Assembly: GCA_035650495.1 (NCBI GenBank)
Contig: DASRHK010000084.1
Location: forward strand, 1-12,256
Direction: 5' to 3'
Source of the DNA: DASRHK01 sp035650495
GTDB lineage: Bacteria > Pseudomonadota > Gammaproteobacteria > Nevskiales > Nevskiaceae
DNA length: 12,256 nucleotides
The position numbers and the translations under genes were made by a program. Of the stretch, positions 6,105-12,256 are shown one piece after another. The stretch's first letter is position 1, and each line of letters opens with the position of its first letter. Under the pieces are notes generated by a model. It saw nothing but the letters and a program-made list of their open reading frames with translations, searched no databases and was not told the origin of the DNA.

Positions 6105-6436
6105 AGCGCCTTGCGATCGCAGCCGCGATCGCGATGAACGGATGCGTCGCGGTCGTGCACGAATCGGGACAGTACATCGACGAGCCCGCGGATCGCGCCG
6201 TCGCGCACCTGCGCGCGGGCCAGATCATCACCGTGTCGCTCGCCGACGGCTCGACGATCCAGGGCACTTATCGCGGCAGCTCGTCCGGTCTGTTCGTCGT
6301 GACGACGCGCGGCACGTTCGCGAACGAAGAGCATCGCTACGCGTTCGCGCAGGTGAAGAGCGTGCACTACTACCAGAACAACGGCGAATGGCTCGAGCCC
6401 GCCCCGGCGTTCCCGTTCGCGCCCGCGCGCTTCTAG
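6101..6436 (+). CDS. Small predicted lipoprotein of unknown function
   Basis: A 111-residue protein that I do not recognise as a named family. The N-terminus MKRLAIAAAIAMNGC15 looks like a lipoprotein signal, but the lipobox is imperfect (M-N-G-C), so lipidation is uncertain. Residues about 40-72 read as three or four short beta strands (GQIITVSLADGSTIQG, then TYRGSSSGLFVVTTRG). This is reminiscent of a small SH3- or Sm-like barrel, but that is an impression only. The C-terminus is Pro/Ala rich (PAPAFPFAPARF). It starts inside the stop codon of the LolA-like gene (ATGA), so it is probably a partner of that protein in the envelope. A hairpin terminator follows 7 nt after its stop. Confidence 0.75.
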   Translation: MKRLAIAAAIAMNGCVAVVHESGQYIDEPADRAVAHLRAGQIITVSLADGSTIQGTYRGSSSGLFVVTTRGTFANEEHRYAFAQVKSVHYYQNNGEWLEPAPAFPFAPARF

Positions 6437-6440
6437 AGAT

Positions 6441-6469
6441 AAAAAAGCCGGCGCGAGCGCCGGCTTTCT
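6441..6469. terminator. Bidirectional rho-independent terminator
   Basis: AAAGCCGGCG (6444-6453) pairs perfectly with CGCCGGCTTT (6458-6467) across a 4-nt CGAG loop. On the minus strand the stem runs into six T's, making a strong terminator for the S53 peptidase, which ends at 6485. On the plus strand only TTTCT follows, so it is weaker for the LolA-like operon. It is shared by the two convergent units. Confidence 0.9.
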
Positions 6470-6484
6470 GGTGACGCGAGGCCC

Positions 6485-8140
6485 TCAGTAGATGAGGTTC
6501 GCGAGCTTGGCGACGTCGGGCGTGCCCACGCCGCTCACGTAATCCCACTTCGGCGTTGCGCAGTAGAGCCCGTTGCATCCGGCGAGGATGTCGTGGAAGC
6601 CGGTCTGCTCCGGCTTGGGCAGCTGCGGCGCCTGAATCAGCTTCGGCTCCAGCGCATAGAAGTGCGGCGCGGCGAAGCCGAGCCACCCGCCGCGCTGCGC
6701 GATCACGCGCGCCCAGACGCCGAGCGCGAGCGGCGACGACAGGCTGGTGCCGCCGATGAAATTCTGTCCGCCACTCATGTAGACGAGCGCCGGCGTGTTC
6801 GGATCGGCGTCGAGCGCGATGTCGGGAACGCCGCGGCCGACCGCTTTCAGCGGCGCGTGATTTGCTTGCCAGGCCGGCGCAGGCTCGAAGTAGCTCGGGC
6901 CGCCGCCGGTGCCGTTCCACGCGATCTCCTGCGAGTAGTTGAAGCCGGAGTCGACCAGCAGCGTGGTGCCGCCGACGGCGACCGCGTACGGCGACGTCGC
7001 CGGATATTCCTGCATCGGCGGACCCGACAACGGGGCGCCCGCATTCACCGCGACGGAGCACGCGGATCCCGCGTCGCCGCTCGCCGCGAACAGCGTCTGG
7101 CCATGCGCGGCGATGCCATAGGCGAGCGATTGGTCGATCAGCTCCATGTCGCCGGAGAGATAAGGCAGCACTTCGCAGATGCCCACCGACGCGCTCGCCG
7201 CGATCGCGGCGTTCTCGGTGACGAAGCGGTTGATCGCGACCGCGAGCTCCGGCGTGAACGACGCCGCAGCGTTGTACAGATAAAGCCGCCCGACATTGCC
7301 GGCCATGCCGGTCGAGGTCTGCGTGTCCATCGCCCACTCGCCGCGCCCGCTGTCGTCGTGATTCGGCGCGCCGGTTTCGATGGCGGTGACGGGAACGTCG
7401 CCCAAGCCCATCGCTACGCGATAGTCATGCAGGTCGCTGATGATCGTGCTGGTCTCGCCCGCCATGATGATGGCGATCGAGACGCCCCACGCCCACGGCG
7501 CCGGCCATGCGTCGTAGGCCGACCAGAAATTCTGCGCCGTGTAGCCGATGGTGCTGTTGAACAGATCAGGGGCAGCCTGCGTGTGACCCTTGAACACGCC
7601 GAGGTTGTTCAGGCCGGAGATGTTCAGCACGGCGCCGGCGAGCGCATCCGGAACCTGCGCCGGCTTGATGTTGGTGAACACCGTGCGGCCGCCGGTCTGG
7701 TAACGCACGAGCGACGTGTTGAACGCCTTCTGCACGATCGCCGCGGTGGCGCTCGCGCGGATCAGGAGCTTATTGCCTGCGACGTCGATGCTGGTGAAGC
7801 CCTGCGACGCGAGATAGTCCGTGACCGCCTTCACCTGCGCCGGCGTCGGGGCATGATTCGCGGCGAAGACGCTCTCCGGCATCAACTGGCCGTAGGCGGA
7901 ATCACCGGAAGTCACCAGATGGGTGATGAAGCTGTCGAGCTGTGCGCGATTGCGCAGCTTGAGGCCGACCACGACGTTCATCGGCGTCGCGGCGGCGACC
8001 GGGCCGAGATTGACTGCCTTCGACAGCGGCATCGCCTGGGTCTTGGTGTTGGCCCAGCCGAACGCCTGGGTGGATGCGAGCAGAGCGGGAACGAGCAGCA
8101 GCGAAGCGAGGCGCCTGGGCGCCATGGACCGCACGAGCAT
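6485..8140 (-). CDS. S53 family peptidase (sedolisin / pseudomonalisin type), full zymogen
   Basis: A 551-residue secreted serine-carboxyl protease. Residues 1 to about 28 are a signal peptide with a MAPRR n-region. Residues about 54-178 match the pro-kumamolisin activation domain (GLKLRNRAQLDSFI, PESVFA, PTPAQVKAV, VQKAFNT). The catalytic domain follows, with the sedolisin residues all visible: E268 and D272 in GEWAMD, oxyanion D356 in AASGDAG, and nucleophile S466 in FIGGTSLSSP. The C-terminal calcium site looks intact (HD517-IL and WD533-YVSGVGTPD). It should be an acid-active endopeptidase that self-cleaves its propeptide and acts outside the cytoplasm. ATG at 8140 is preceded by GGGGGA at 7 nt; a second in-frame ATG lies at 8125. 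It starts 50 nt after the RND exporter's stop and ends at a strong terminator, so it may be the last gene of that unit or have its own promoter. Confidence 0.93.
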   Translation of the reverse strand: MLVRSMAPRRLASLLLVPALLASTQAFGWANTKTQAMPLSKAVNLGPVAAATPMNVVVGLKLRNRAQLDSFITHLVTSGDSAYGQLMPESVFAANHAPTPAQVKAVTDYLASQGFTSIDVAGNKLLIRASATAAIVQKAFNTSLVRYQTGGRTVFTNIKPAQVPDALAGAVLNISGLNNLGVFKGHTQAAPDLFNSTIGYTAQNFWSAYDAWPAPWAWGVSIAIIMAGETSTIISDLHDYRVAMGLGDVPVTAIETGAPNHDDSGRGEWAMDTQTSTGMAGNVGRLYLYNAAASFTPELAVAINRFVTENAAIAASASVGICEVLPYLSGDMELIDQSLAYGIAAHGQTLFAASGDAGSACSVAVNAGAPLSGPPMQEYPATSPYAVAVGGTTLLVDSGFNYSQEIAWNGTGGGPSYFEPAPAWQANHAPLKAVGRGVPDIALDADPNTPALVYMSGGQNFIGGTSLSSPLALGVWARVIAQRGGWLGFAAPHFYALEPKLIQAPQLPKPEQTGFHDILAGCNGLYCATPKWDYVSGVGTPDVAKLANLIY

Positions 8141-8147
8141 TGGTGAT

Positions 8148-8153
8148 TCCCCC
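8148..8153 (-). promoter_or_regulatory. Shine-Dalgarno GGGGGA for the S53 peptidase
   Basis: GGGGGA on the minus strand lies 7 nt before ATG 8140 and favours that start over the internal ATG at 8125. Confidence 0.6.
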
Positions 8154-8190
8154 GAAAAAGTGATGGCGCTTTCCTTACGCCTGGTAAGAA

Positions 8191-10674
8191 TTATCTCACG
8201 CTCGTGCGCATGAGGAACCGGCAATAAGCCGGACATAGAAGTACTGCGCCCAACATGTTGGCCGTGAACATGAAAACGAGCAGCCGGCCCATGTCGCGCT
8301 GGAACTGCAGATCGGAGAAGAGCCAGGTCGCCACGCCGCCGGCCAGGCAAAGTCCGGTGAACACGACCGCCTTGCCCGTCTTCTGCAGCGTGCGGAAATA
8401 CGCCTCGCGCAAGGGCAAGCCTTCGACCTTCACGTGATGGCGGATCAGGTCGTAGATGTAGATTCCGTAATCGACGCCGATGCCGACCGCGAGCGTGATC
8501 ACCGGCAGCGTCGCGACCTTGAGCCCGATGCCGAACAGCGCCATCAGCGCGTTGGCGAAGATCGACACCATGAACAGCGGAATGCAGATCGCCAGCAATC
8601 CCGAGGCCGATCGGTACGAGATCAGCACGAGCACGACGATCACGGCGTAGACCCAGAGGATCGTCGCGAGCTCCTTGTCCTTCACGACTTCGTTGGTCGC
8701 GGCCATCACCGCGACGTTGCCGGAGCCGATCGCGAAGTGCACGGGACAATGCTTGTCGAGCGCGACGTACTCGTCGGAGTCGGCGCCCATCTGCCTTCGC
8801 ACCGCGGTCTTGCGATCGCAGTATTCCGGCGTGACATCGGGATGCTCGGCGAAGAACTCGGCGTTGTTGTCGCGCTCGAACTGCTTCACGGCGCTGACGA
8901 GCGACGCGATCGTCTCCGCCCGGTGATCGCCGATGAAGATCAGCACCGGCATCGAAGCGCAGTGATAGTCGAGCAATCCGCTGCCGGTGGAGATCGCCTG
9001 ATTGATCAGCGCCAGCACGCTGCGATTGCGCGGAAGCGCGTTGAAGCGCGGATCGAGCTCGAGCTGCGCGGAATACATCTGCCGCGCGAAGCTCGTGAAC
9101 GCCTTGGTCGAGCGCACGCCCGGAACGTTCTGCATGCGCCAGCCGAAGCGATCGATCTGCTCGAGGACCGGATACTCGATGCAGGCTTCGGCGTCGGTCT
9201 CGGCAATCACCTTGAGCAGATCCGTGCCGATGGTGAAGCTCGACGTGATCGCCGCGACGTCGCGGTTGTAGACCGAGTCGGGCGTGAGCTCCGGCACGCC
9301 GAGCTGCGCGTCGCCGATGATGCGGTGGTCCTGGATCCTCCAGGAGACGCCGAGCACGACCAAGGACGCGGCGATCAGCAACGCCGCGATCGGTTTTTCG
9401 GTGACCGCCGACAGTGCGCGCCACAGCTTGTCGCCCGCGTGGAGCTTCGCCAACCGTTTCGCGCGGAACGCGTCGACGTCCTTCACGCCGAGGTACGACA
9501 GCCAGATCGGCATCAGCAACTTGTTGGTCGCGATCACCGCCACCATGCCGAGGCAGGCGTTCACGGACATCTCGCGGATGATGCCGATCGGCACCAGCGC
9601 GATGGTCGCGAAGCCGGCGACGTTGGTGAGCAGCGCGATCGTGCCCGGCACGAACAACCGATGGAACGTGAGCCGGGACGCCTCGAAGCTGTTGCGTCCT
9701 CCCACGACCTCGTCAGCCCACGTGTTCACGTACTGCACGCCGTGCGACGTCGACACCGCGAGCACGAGGAACGGCACCATGATCGCGAATGGATCGAGCC
9801 CGTAGCCGAGCGTCTTCAGCAAGCCGAATTCCCAGACCACAGCGACCAGCGAGCAGCCGAGCGGCAGCAGCGCGAGCCGGAAGCTGCCGAGATACCACCA
9901 CAACGCGAACATGGTGCCGACGACAGTGAGCGCGAAGAACAGCGCGACTTCGCCAACCGCGTCGGAGACGTCGCCGATCACCTTGGTGAAGCCGATGATG
10001 TGGACGTCGACGTACGGGTTGTACTGCGGGCTCCTGGGATCGGTGAACTTGCGGCGGATGCGCTCGAGATCGTGCGCGACGGCGACGAAGTCGGTCTTCT
10101 CGCTCGTCACCGGATTGCGCTCGAGCACTTCGGCATAGATCATCGCGCCGCGCTGATCGGCGGTGACGTAGCGGCCGATGATGCCCGCCTTGCCGACGTT
10201 CTCGCGCACCTGCGCGAAGGTTTCCGGCGTCGGCTCGTACTCGGCACGGATCACGTCGCCGGCGATGAAGCCGCCGTCGACGACCTCCATGTAGCGCACG
10301 TTGCGCGTGAAGATCGACGACACCTGCGAGCGGTCGATCGCCTTGGCGTAGAAGATCTCGTCGGTCGCGTCGTGCAGCGTCGCGAGGAAGGCGGCGTTGT
10401 AGATGTCGGGCTCAGGTGCGTCGGGCTTGAGCATCACGGCGATGAGCAGCGAGTTCGCGCCGCCGAACTGCTGCTGGTACTGCTTGAACACGGCCATGTA
10501 CGGATGCCCGAGCGGGATCGACTTCTCGAATCCTGCGTCGGGCTTGATGCGAAGTGCCTGCGCGAACAACGCGACGGTCAGGACGATCAGGATCGAAAGC
10601 GTGACGATGCGCCCGCGGTTGCCGTACAGCGCCGGCTCAATCGCCGAGACCAGGCGATTGGCGGAGATCTGCAT
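8191..10674 (-). CDS. RND superfamily exporter (MMPL/HAE3-type, COG1033)
   Basis: An 827-residue inner-membrane exporter with the two-fold RND plan. TM1 is at about 22-41, a periplasmic loop at 42-240, TM2-6 between about 243 and 394, and TM7 at 428-446. A second loop spans 447-665, and TM8-12 lie between about 669 and 820. The second half has the proton-relay motif GIGVD735-Y-GIYIYD742. The matching first-half site reads STSHGVQYVN without Asp, a pattern I recall as common in this family. Such exporters move lipids, hopanoids or other hydrophobic molecules driven by protons. The gene starts inside the SDR stop (TGATG, one-base overlap) with no good ribosome-binding site, so it probably depends on coupled translation. 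A LolA-like protein encoded nearby would suit as a periplasmic partner. The substrate is unknown. Confidence 0.92.
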   Translation of the reverse strand: MQISANRLVSAIEPALYGNRGRIVTLSILIVLTVALFAQALRIKPDAGFEKSIPLGHPYMAVFKQYQQQFGGANSLLIAVMLKPDAPEPDIYNAAFLATLHDATDEIFYAKAIDRSQVSSIFTRNVRYMEVVDGGFIAGDVIRAEYEPTPETFAQVRENVGKAGIIGRYVTADQRGAMIYAEVLERNPVTSEKTDFVAVAHDLERIRRKFTDPRSPQYNPYVDVHIIGFTKVIGDVSDAVGEVALFFALTVVGTMFALWWYLGSFRLALLPLGCSLVAVVWEFGLLKTLGYGLDPFAIMVPFLVLAVSTSHGVQYVNTWADEVVGGRNSFEASRLTFHRLFVPGTIALLTNVAGFATIALVPIGIIREMSVNACLGMVAVIATNKLLMPIWLSYLGVKDVDAFRAKRLAKLHAGDKLWRALSAVTEKPIAALLIAASLVVLGVSWRIQDHRIIGDAQLGVPELTPDSVYNRDVAAITSSFTIGTDLLKVIAETDAEACIEYPVLEQIDRFGWRMQNVPGVRSTKAFTSFARQMYSAQLELDPRFNALPRNRSVLALINQAISTGSGLLDYHCASMPVLIFIGDHRAETIASLVSAVKQFERDNNAEFFAEHPDVTPEYCDRKTAVRRQMGADSDEYVALDKHCPVHFAIGSGNVAVMAATNEVVKDKELATILWVYAVIVVLVLISYRSASGLLAICIPLFMVSIFANALMALFGIGLKVATLPVITLAVGIGVDYGIYIYDLIRHHVKVEGLPLREAYFRTLQKTGKAVVFTGLCLAGGVATWLFSDLQFQRDMGRLLVFMFTANMLGAVLLCPAYCRFLMRTSVR

Positions 10675-11429
10675 CAGGATTTGTTGACGGTCGCCGCCGC
10701 CAGGAAGGAAGGACTCTCGCCGCCGCCGTGCATCACCAGATTGGTGCCGCTCACATAGCTCGCCTGTTTCGACGCGAGCCACACGCAGGCATCGCCGATC
10801 TCTTGCGGCGTCGCCATACGAGCGAGCGGGACGGTCTTCGACACCGCAGCGATGCCCTTCTCATCGCCGTAGTGCAATTCGGATTGCTCGGTCCGCACGA
10901 GGCCCGGGCTCACCGCGACGACGCGCACCTTCGGTGCCCATTCGATCGCGAGCGACGTCGTCAGATTGAGGATGCCCGCCTTTGCAGCGCCGTACGCCGC
11001 GGTCCCCGGCGACGGACGCGACCCGCTGACGCTCGCGATGAACACGATGACGCCCTCGCCTTGCGCTTGCATGAGCGCGTTGGCCTTCTGCGCGAGATGG
11101 AACGGCGCGAGCAGGTTCAGGTTGATGATCGACTCGTGGAAGCGCGGCGACGCCTTGTCCGCCATCGCGAACGGCGAGCCGCCGGCGTTGTTGATCAGCA
11201 CGTCGAGCCGCCCGTGCTTCTGCGCGATCTGCGCAAAAAGCGCATCGCGCGCGGCGGCGTCGCGCACGTCGGCGGCGATGAACTCCGCCTGGCGTCCGGC
11301 GTGCTCGGGCAAATCCTTCACGGCCTCGCGGCCGCAGCAGATCACGGTCGCGCCCTGCGCGAGGAAGCGCTCGCTGATGCCGCGGCCAATGCCCTTGGCG
11401 CCGCCGGTGACGAGGACGACTTTGCTCAT
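10674..11429 (-). CDS. Short-chain dehydrogenase/reductase (classical SDR)
   Basis: A 251-residue NAD(P)-dependent SDR with an intact active site: TGGAKGIG at 8-15, ADVRDA near 53-58, N80-NAG, S133, and Y146-GAA-K150, followed by VSPGLVRTE (173-181) and the C-terminal YVSGTNLVMHGGG. The CCGRE sequence after the second strand suggests NADP(H), an inference. Alpha-fold elements resemble 3-oxoacyl-ACP-reductase/glucose-dehydrogenase-like SDRs; the substrate is not predictable. It is the first gene of the leftward unit and its stop overlaps the RND exporter start by one base. I chose ATG 11429 (MSKVVLVTGG), the usual SDR beginning; another in-frame ATG at 11438 would add three residues. Neither has a clear ribosome-binding site. 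It is divergent from the alpha/beta hydrolase. Confidence 0.9.
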   Translation of the reverse strand: MSKVVLVTGGAKGIGRGISERFLAQGATVICCGREAVKDLPEHAGRQAEFIAADVRDAAARDALFAQIAQKHGRLDVLINNAGGSPFAMADKASPRFHESIINLNLLAPFHLAQKANALMQAQGEGVIVFIASVSGSRPSPGTAAYGAAKAGILNLTTSLAIEWAPKVRVVAVSPGLVRTEQSELHYGDEKGIAAVSKTVPLARMATPQEIGDACVWLASKQASYVSGTNLVMHGGGESPSFLAAATVNKS

Positions 11430-11514
11430 GGGACGCATGCTAGGTCATTGACGCGGCTCGCCGTTAGTCTCAATGGACGAAGCTATGCGGCGCCTGCCCC
11501 GCGAACATTCGCGC

Positions 11515-12256
11515 ATGTCGACGAAACCGGTCCCCGAAGGCAAATACGCGAAGCTGCCGAACGGCTATCGCATCCATTATCTCGACGAGGGCACTGGGTC
11601 CGTCGTCGTCTGGCTGCACGGCTCCGGGAATGGAGCCTGCGGCCACAGCAATTTCAAGGGCAACTACCCAGTCATCGCGAAGGCAGGCTATCGCAGCATC
11701 GTGATGGACCTGATCGGCTTCGGCTATTCCGACAAGCCCGCCGACGTCGAATACCCGCTCTCGTTCTTCGTCGAGTGCGTCAAAGACGCGCTCGATCAGA
11801 TCGGCGTTTCGAAGTACACCATCGTCGGCAACTCGCTCGGCGGCGCGGTCGCGCTCGGCATGGCGCTCGCGCATCCCAACAACGTCGAGCGCTTGATCCT
11901 GATGGCGCCCGGCGGCACCAACGATCTACCCGACTACCTCGCGATGCCCGGCATGGCCGCGATGTTCGCGCTCTACGGCTCGGGCAAGCCGATCACCGAA
12001 GCGGACCTGAAGGCGTTCTTCCACAAGGCGTTCGTGGTCGATCCGGACGTCGTCACCGACGAGCTCGTGCACGAGCGTGCGGAGCTGATGAAGCTGCAGA
12101 ACCCGCAGGTCATGAAGACGATGAAGGTCCCGAACCTGACGGCGGAGTTCGGCAAGATCAAGCAGCCGACGCTCGCGCTCTGGGGACTCAACGAGAACAT
12201 GATGCCGGACAGCGGGATCATGCGGCTCGCGAAAGGATTGCCGAACGTGCGCATGG
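11515..12256 (+). CDS. Alpha/beta hydrolase resembling meta-cleavage-product hydrolases (3' end missing)
   Basis: The first 247 residues of an alpha/beta hydrolase open at the window edge. It resembles C-C bond hydrolases of meta-cleavage pathways (BphD/HsaD/TesD class): LHGSGNGACGHSNF at 34-47 is the oxyanion loop of that class (LHGSGPGA-x-GWSNF in BphD-like enzymes). DLIGFGYSDKP follows at 65-75, then the nucleophile elbow GNS107LGG and LILMAPGGTN at 127-136. The acid position reads WGLNE227NMMP, so Glu stands where Asp is usual; the catalytic His is beyond the edge. If active it would cleave vinylogous diketones from aromatic or steroid ring opening, but other hydrolytic roles are possible. 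In-frame ATGs at 11473 and 11485 would extend the N-terminus with an Arg-rich stretch; none of the starts has a good ribosome-binding site. It is divergently oriented from the SDR/RND operon, 85 nt from the SDR start. Confidence 0.88.
   Translation, partial: MSTKPVPEGKYAKLPNGYRIHYLDEGTGSVVVWLHGSGNGACGHSNFKGNYPVIAKAGYRSIVMDLIGFGYSDKPADVEYPLSFFVECVKDALDQIGVSKYTIVGNSLGGAVALGMALAHPNNVERLILMAPGGTNDLPDYLAMPGMAAMFALYGSGKPITEADLKAFFHKAFVVDPDVVTDELVHERAELMKLQNPQVMKTMKVPNLTAEFGKIKQPTLALWGLNENMMPDSGIMRLAKGLPNVRM

Noticed and set aside
6593..8146. 517-codon plus-strand open frame opposite the S53 peptidase
   Set aside because: Low-complexity Arg/Ala/Asp-rich product, antisense to a gene with every sedolisin catalytic residue.
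8190..8195. GATAAT on the minus strand as a -10 for the S53 peptidase
   Set aside because: A good -10 match, but no -35-like hexamer lies 16-18 nt upstream and it overlaps the exporter stop codon; too weak to list.
8141..9424. Minus-strand frame of the S53 peptidase stays open far upstream, inside the RND gene
   Set aside because: The extra part has Arg-rich antisense-like composition and no domain. The signal peptide and ribosome-binding site at 8140 mark the true start.
8434..10758. 774-codon plus-strand open frame opposite the RND exporter
   Set aside because: Its product is rich in Asp, Arg, His and Ala with no fold or motif. It mirrors the codons of the minus-strand exporter, as expected in high-G+C DNA.
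11439..11514. Divergent promoter pair between the SDR and the alpha/beta hydrolase
   Set aside because: TTGACG (plus) and TTGAGA (minus) resemble -35 boxes, but neither has an acceptable -10 at the right distance.

Overview
The window looks like chromosomal DNA of a high-G+C Gram-negative bacterium. Exported lipoproteins, an RND exporter and a LolA-like periplasmic protein point to a two-membrane envelope. The gene families and one copy of the very common palindrome that reads 'WIPACAGMT' in translation fit a gammaproteobacterium, perhaps near the Nevskiales/Steroidobacterales/Xanthomonadales. That placement is inference; there is no rRNA or other marker. Gene density is high, codon use looks uniform, and I see no insertion sequence, integrase, tRNA, rRNA or CRISPR array.

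Layout: positions 1-5181 are all minus strand and read leftward. They hold an arylsulfatase-like lipoprotein, a formylglycine-generating enzyme (FGE) with its own lipoprotein signal, a short-chain dehydrogenase/reductase (SDR) with an altered active site, an NTF2/SnoaL-like protein, a second SDR, and the start of an exported amidohydrolase cut by the window edge. Spacing is tight (8-25 nt) except for 79 nt between the FGE and the first SDR. Sulfatase and FGE form an obvious enzyme/activator pair. Plus-strand genes at 5307-6436 encode a LolA-like protein and a small lipoprotein joined by an ATGA overlap. They converge at a strong hairpin terminator (6444-6467) on a minus-strand block: an SDR at 11429, a 12-helix RND/MMPL exporter overlapping it by one base, and an S53 (sedolisin) peptidase. 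Divergent from that SDR is an alpha/beta hydrolase resembling meta-cleavage-product (C-C bond) hydrolases, open at the right edge.

Taken together this looks like an envelope and accessory-catabolism region. Three SDRs, an NTF2-like protein and the C-C hydrolase homologue suggest metabolism of hydrophobic or cyclic compounds. The RND exporter and LolA-like protein suggest movement of a hydrophobic molecule across the envelope. The sulfatase/FGE pair and the sedolisin suggest extracytoplasmic hydrolysis. No substrate can be read from the sequence. I do not see a clearly new system. The most notable details are a dispersed palindromic repeat lying inside the FGE signal-peptide coding region, a non-canonical sulfatase modification motif (C-A-T-S-R), an SDR whose catalytic Tyr is Ser, and a Glu in place of the catalytic Asp in the C-C hydrolase homologue.
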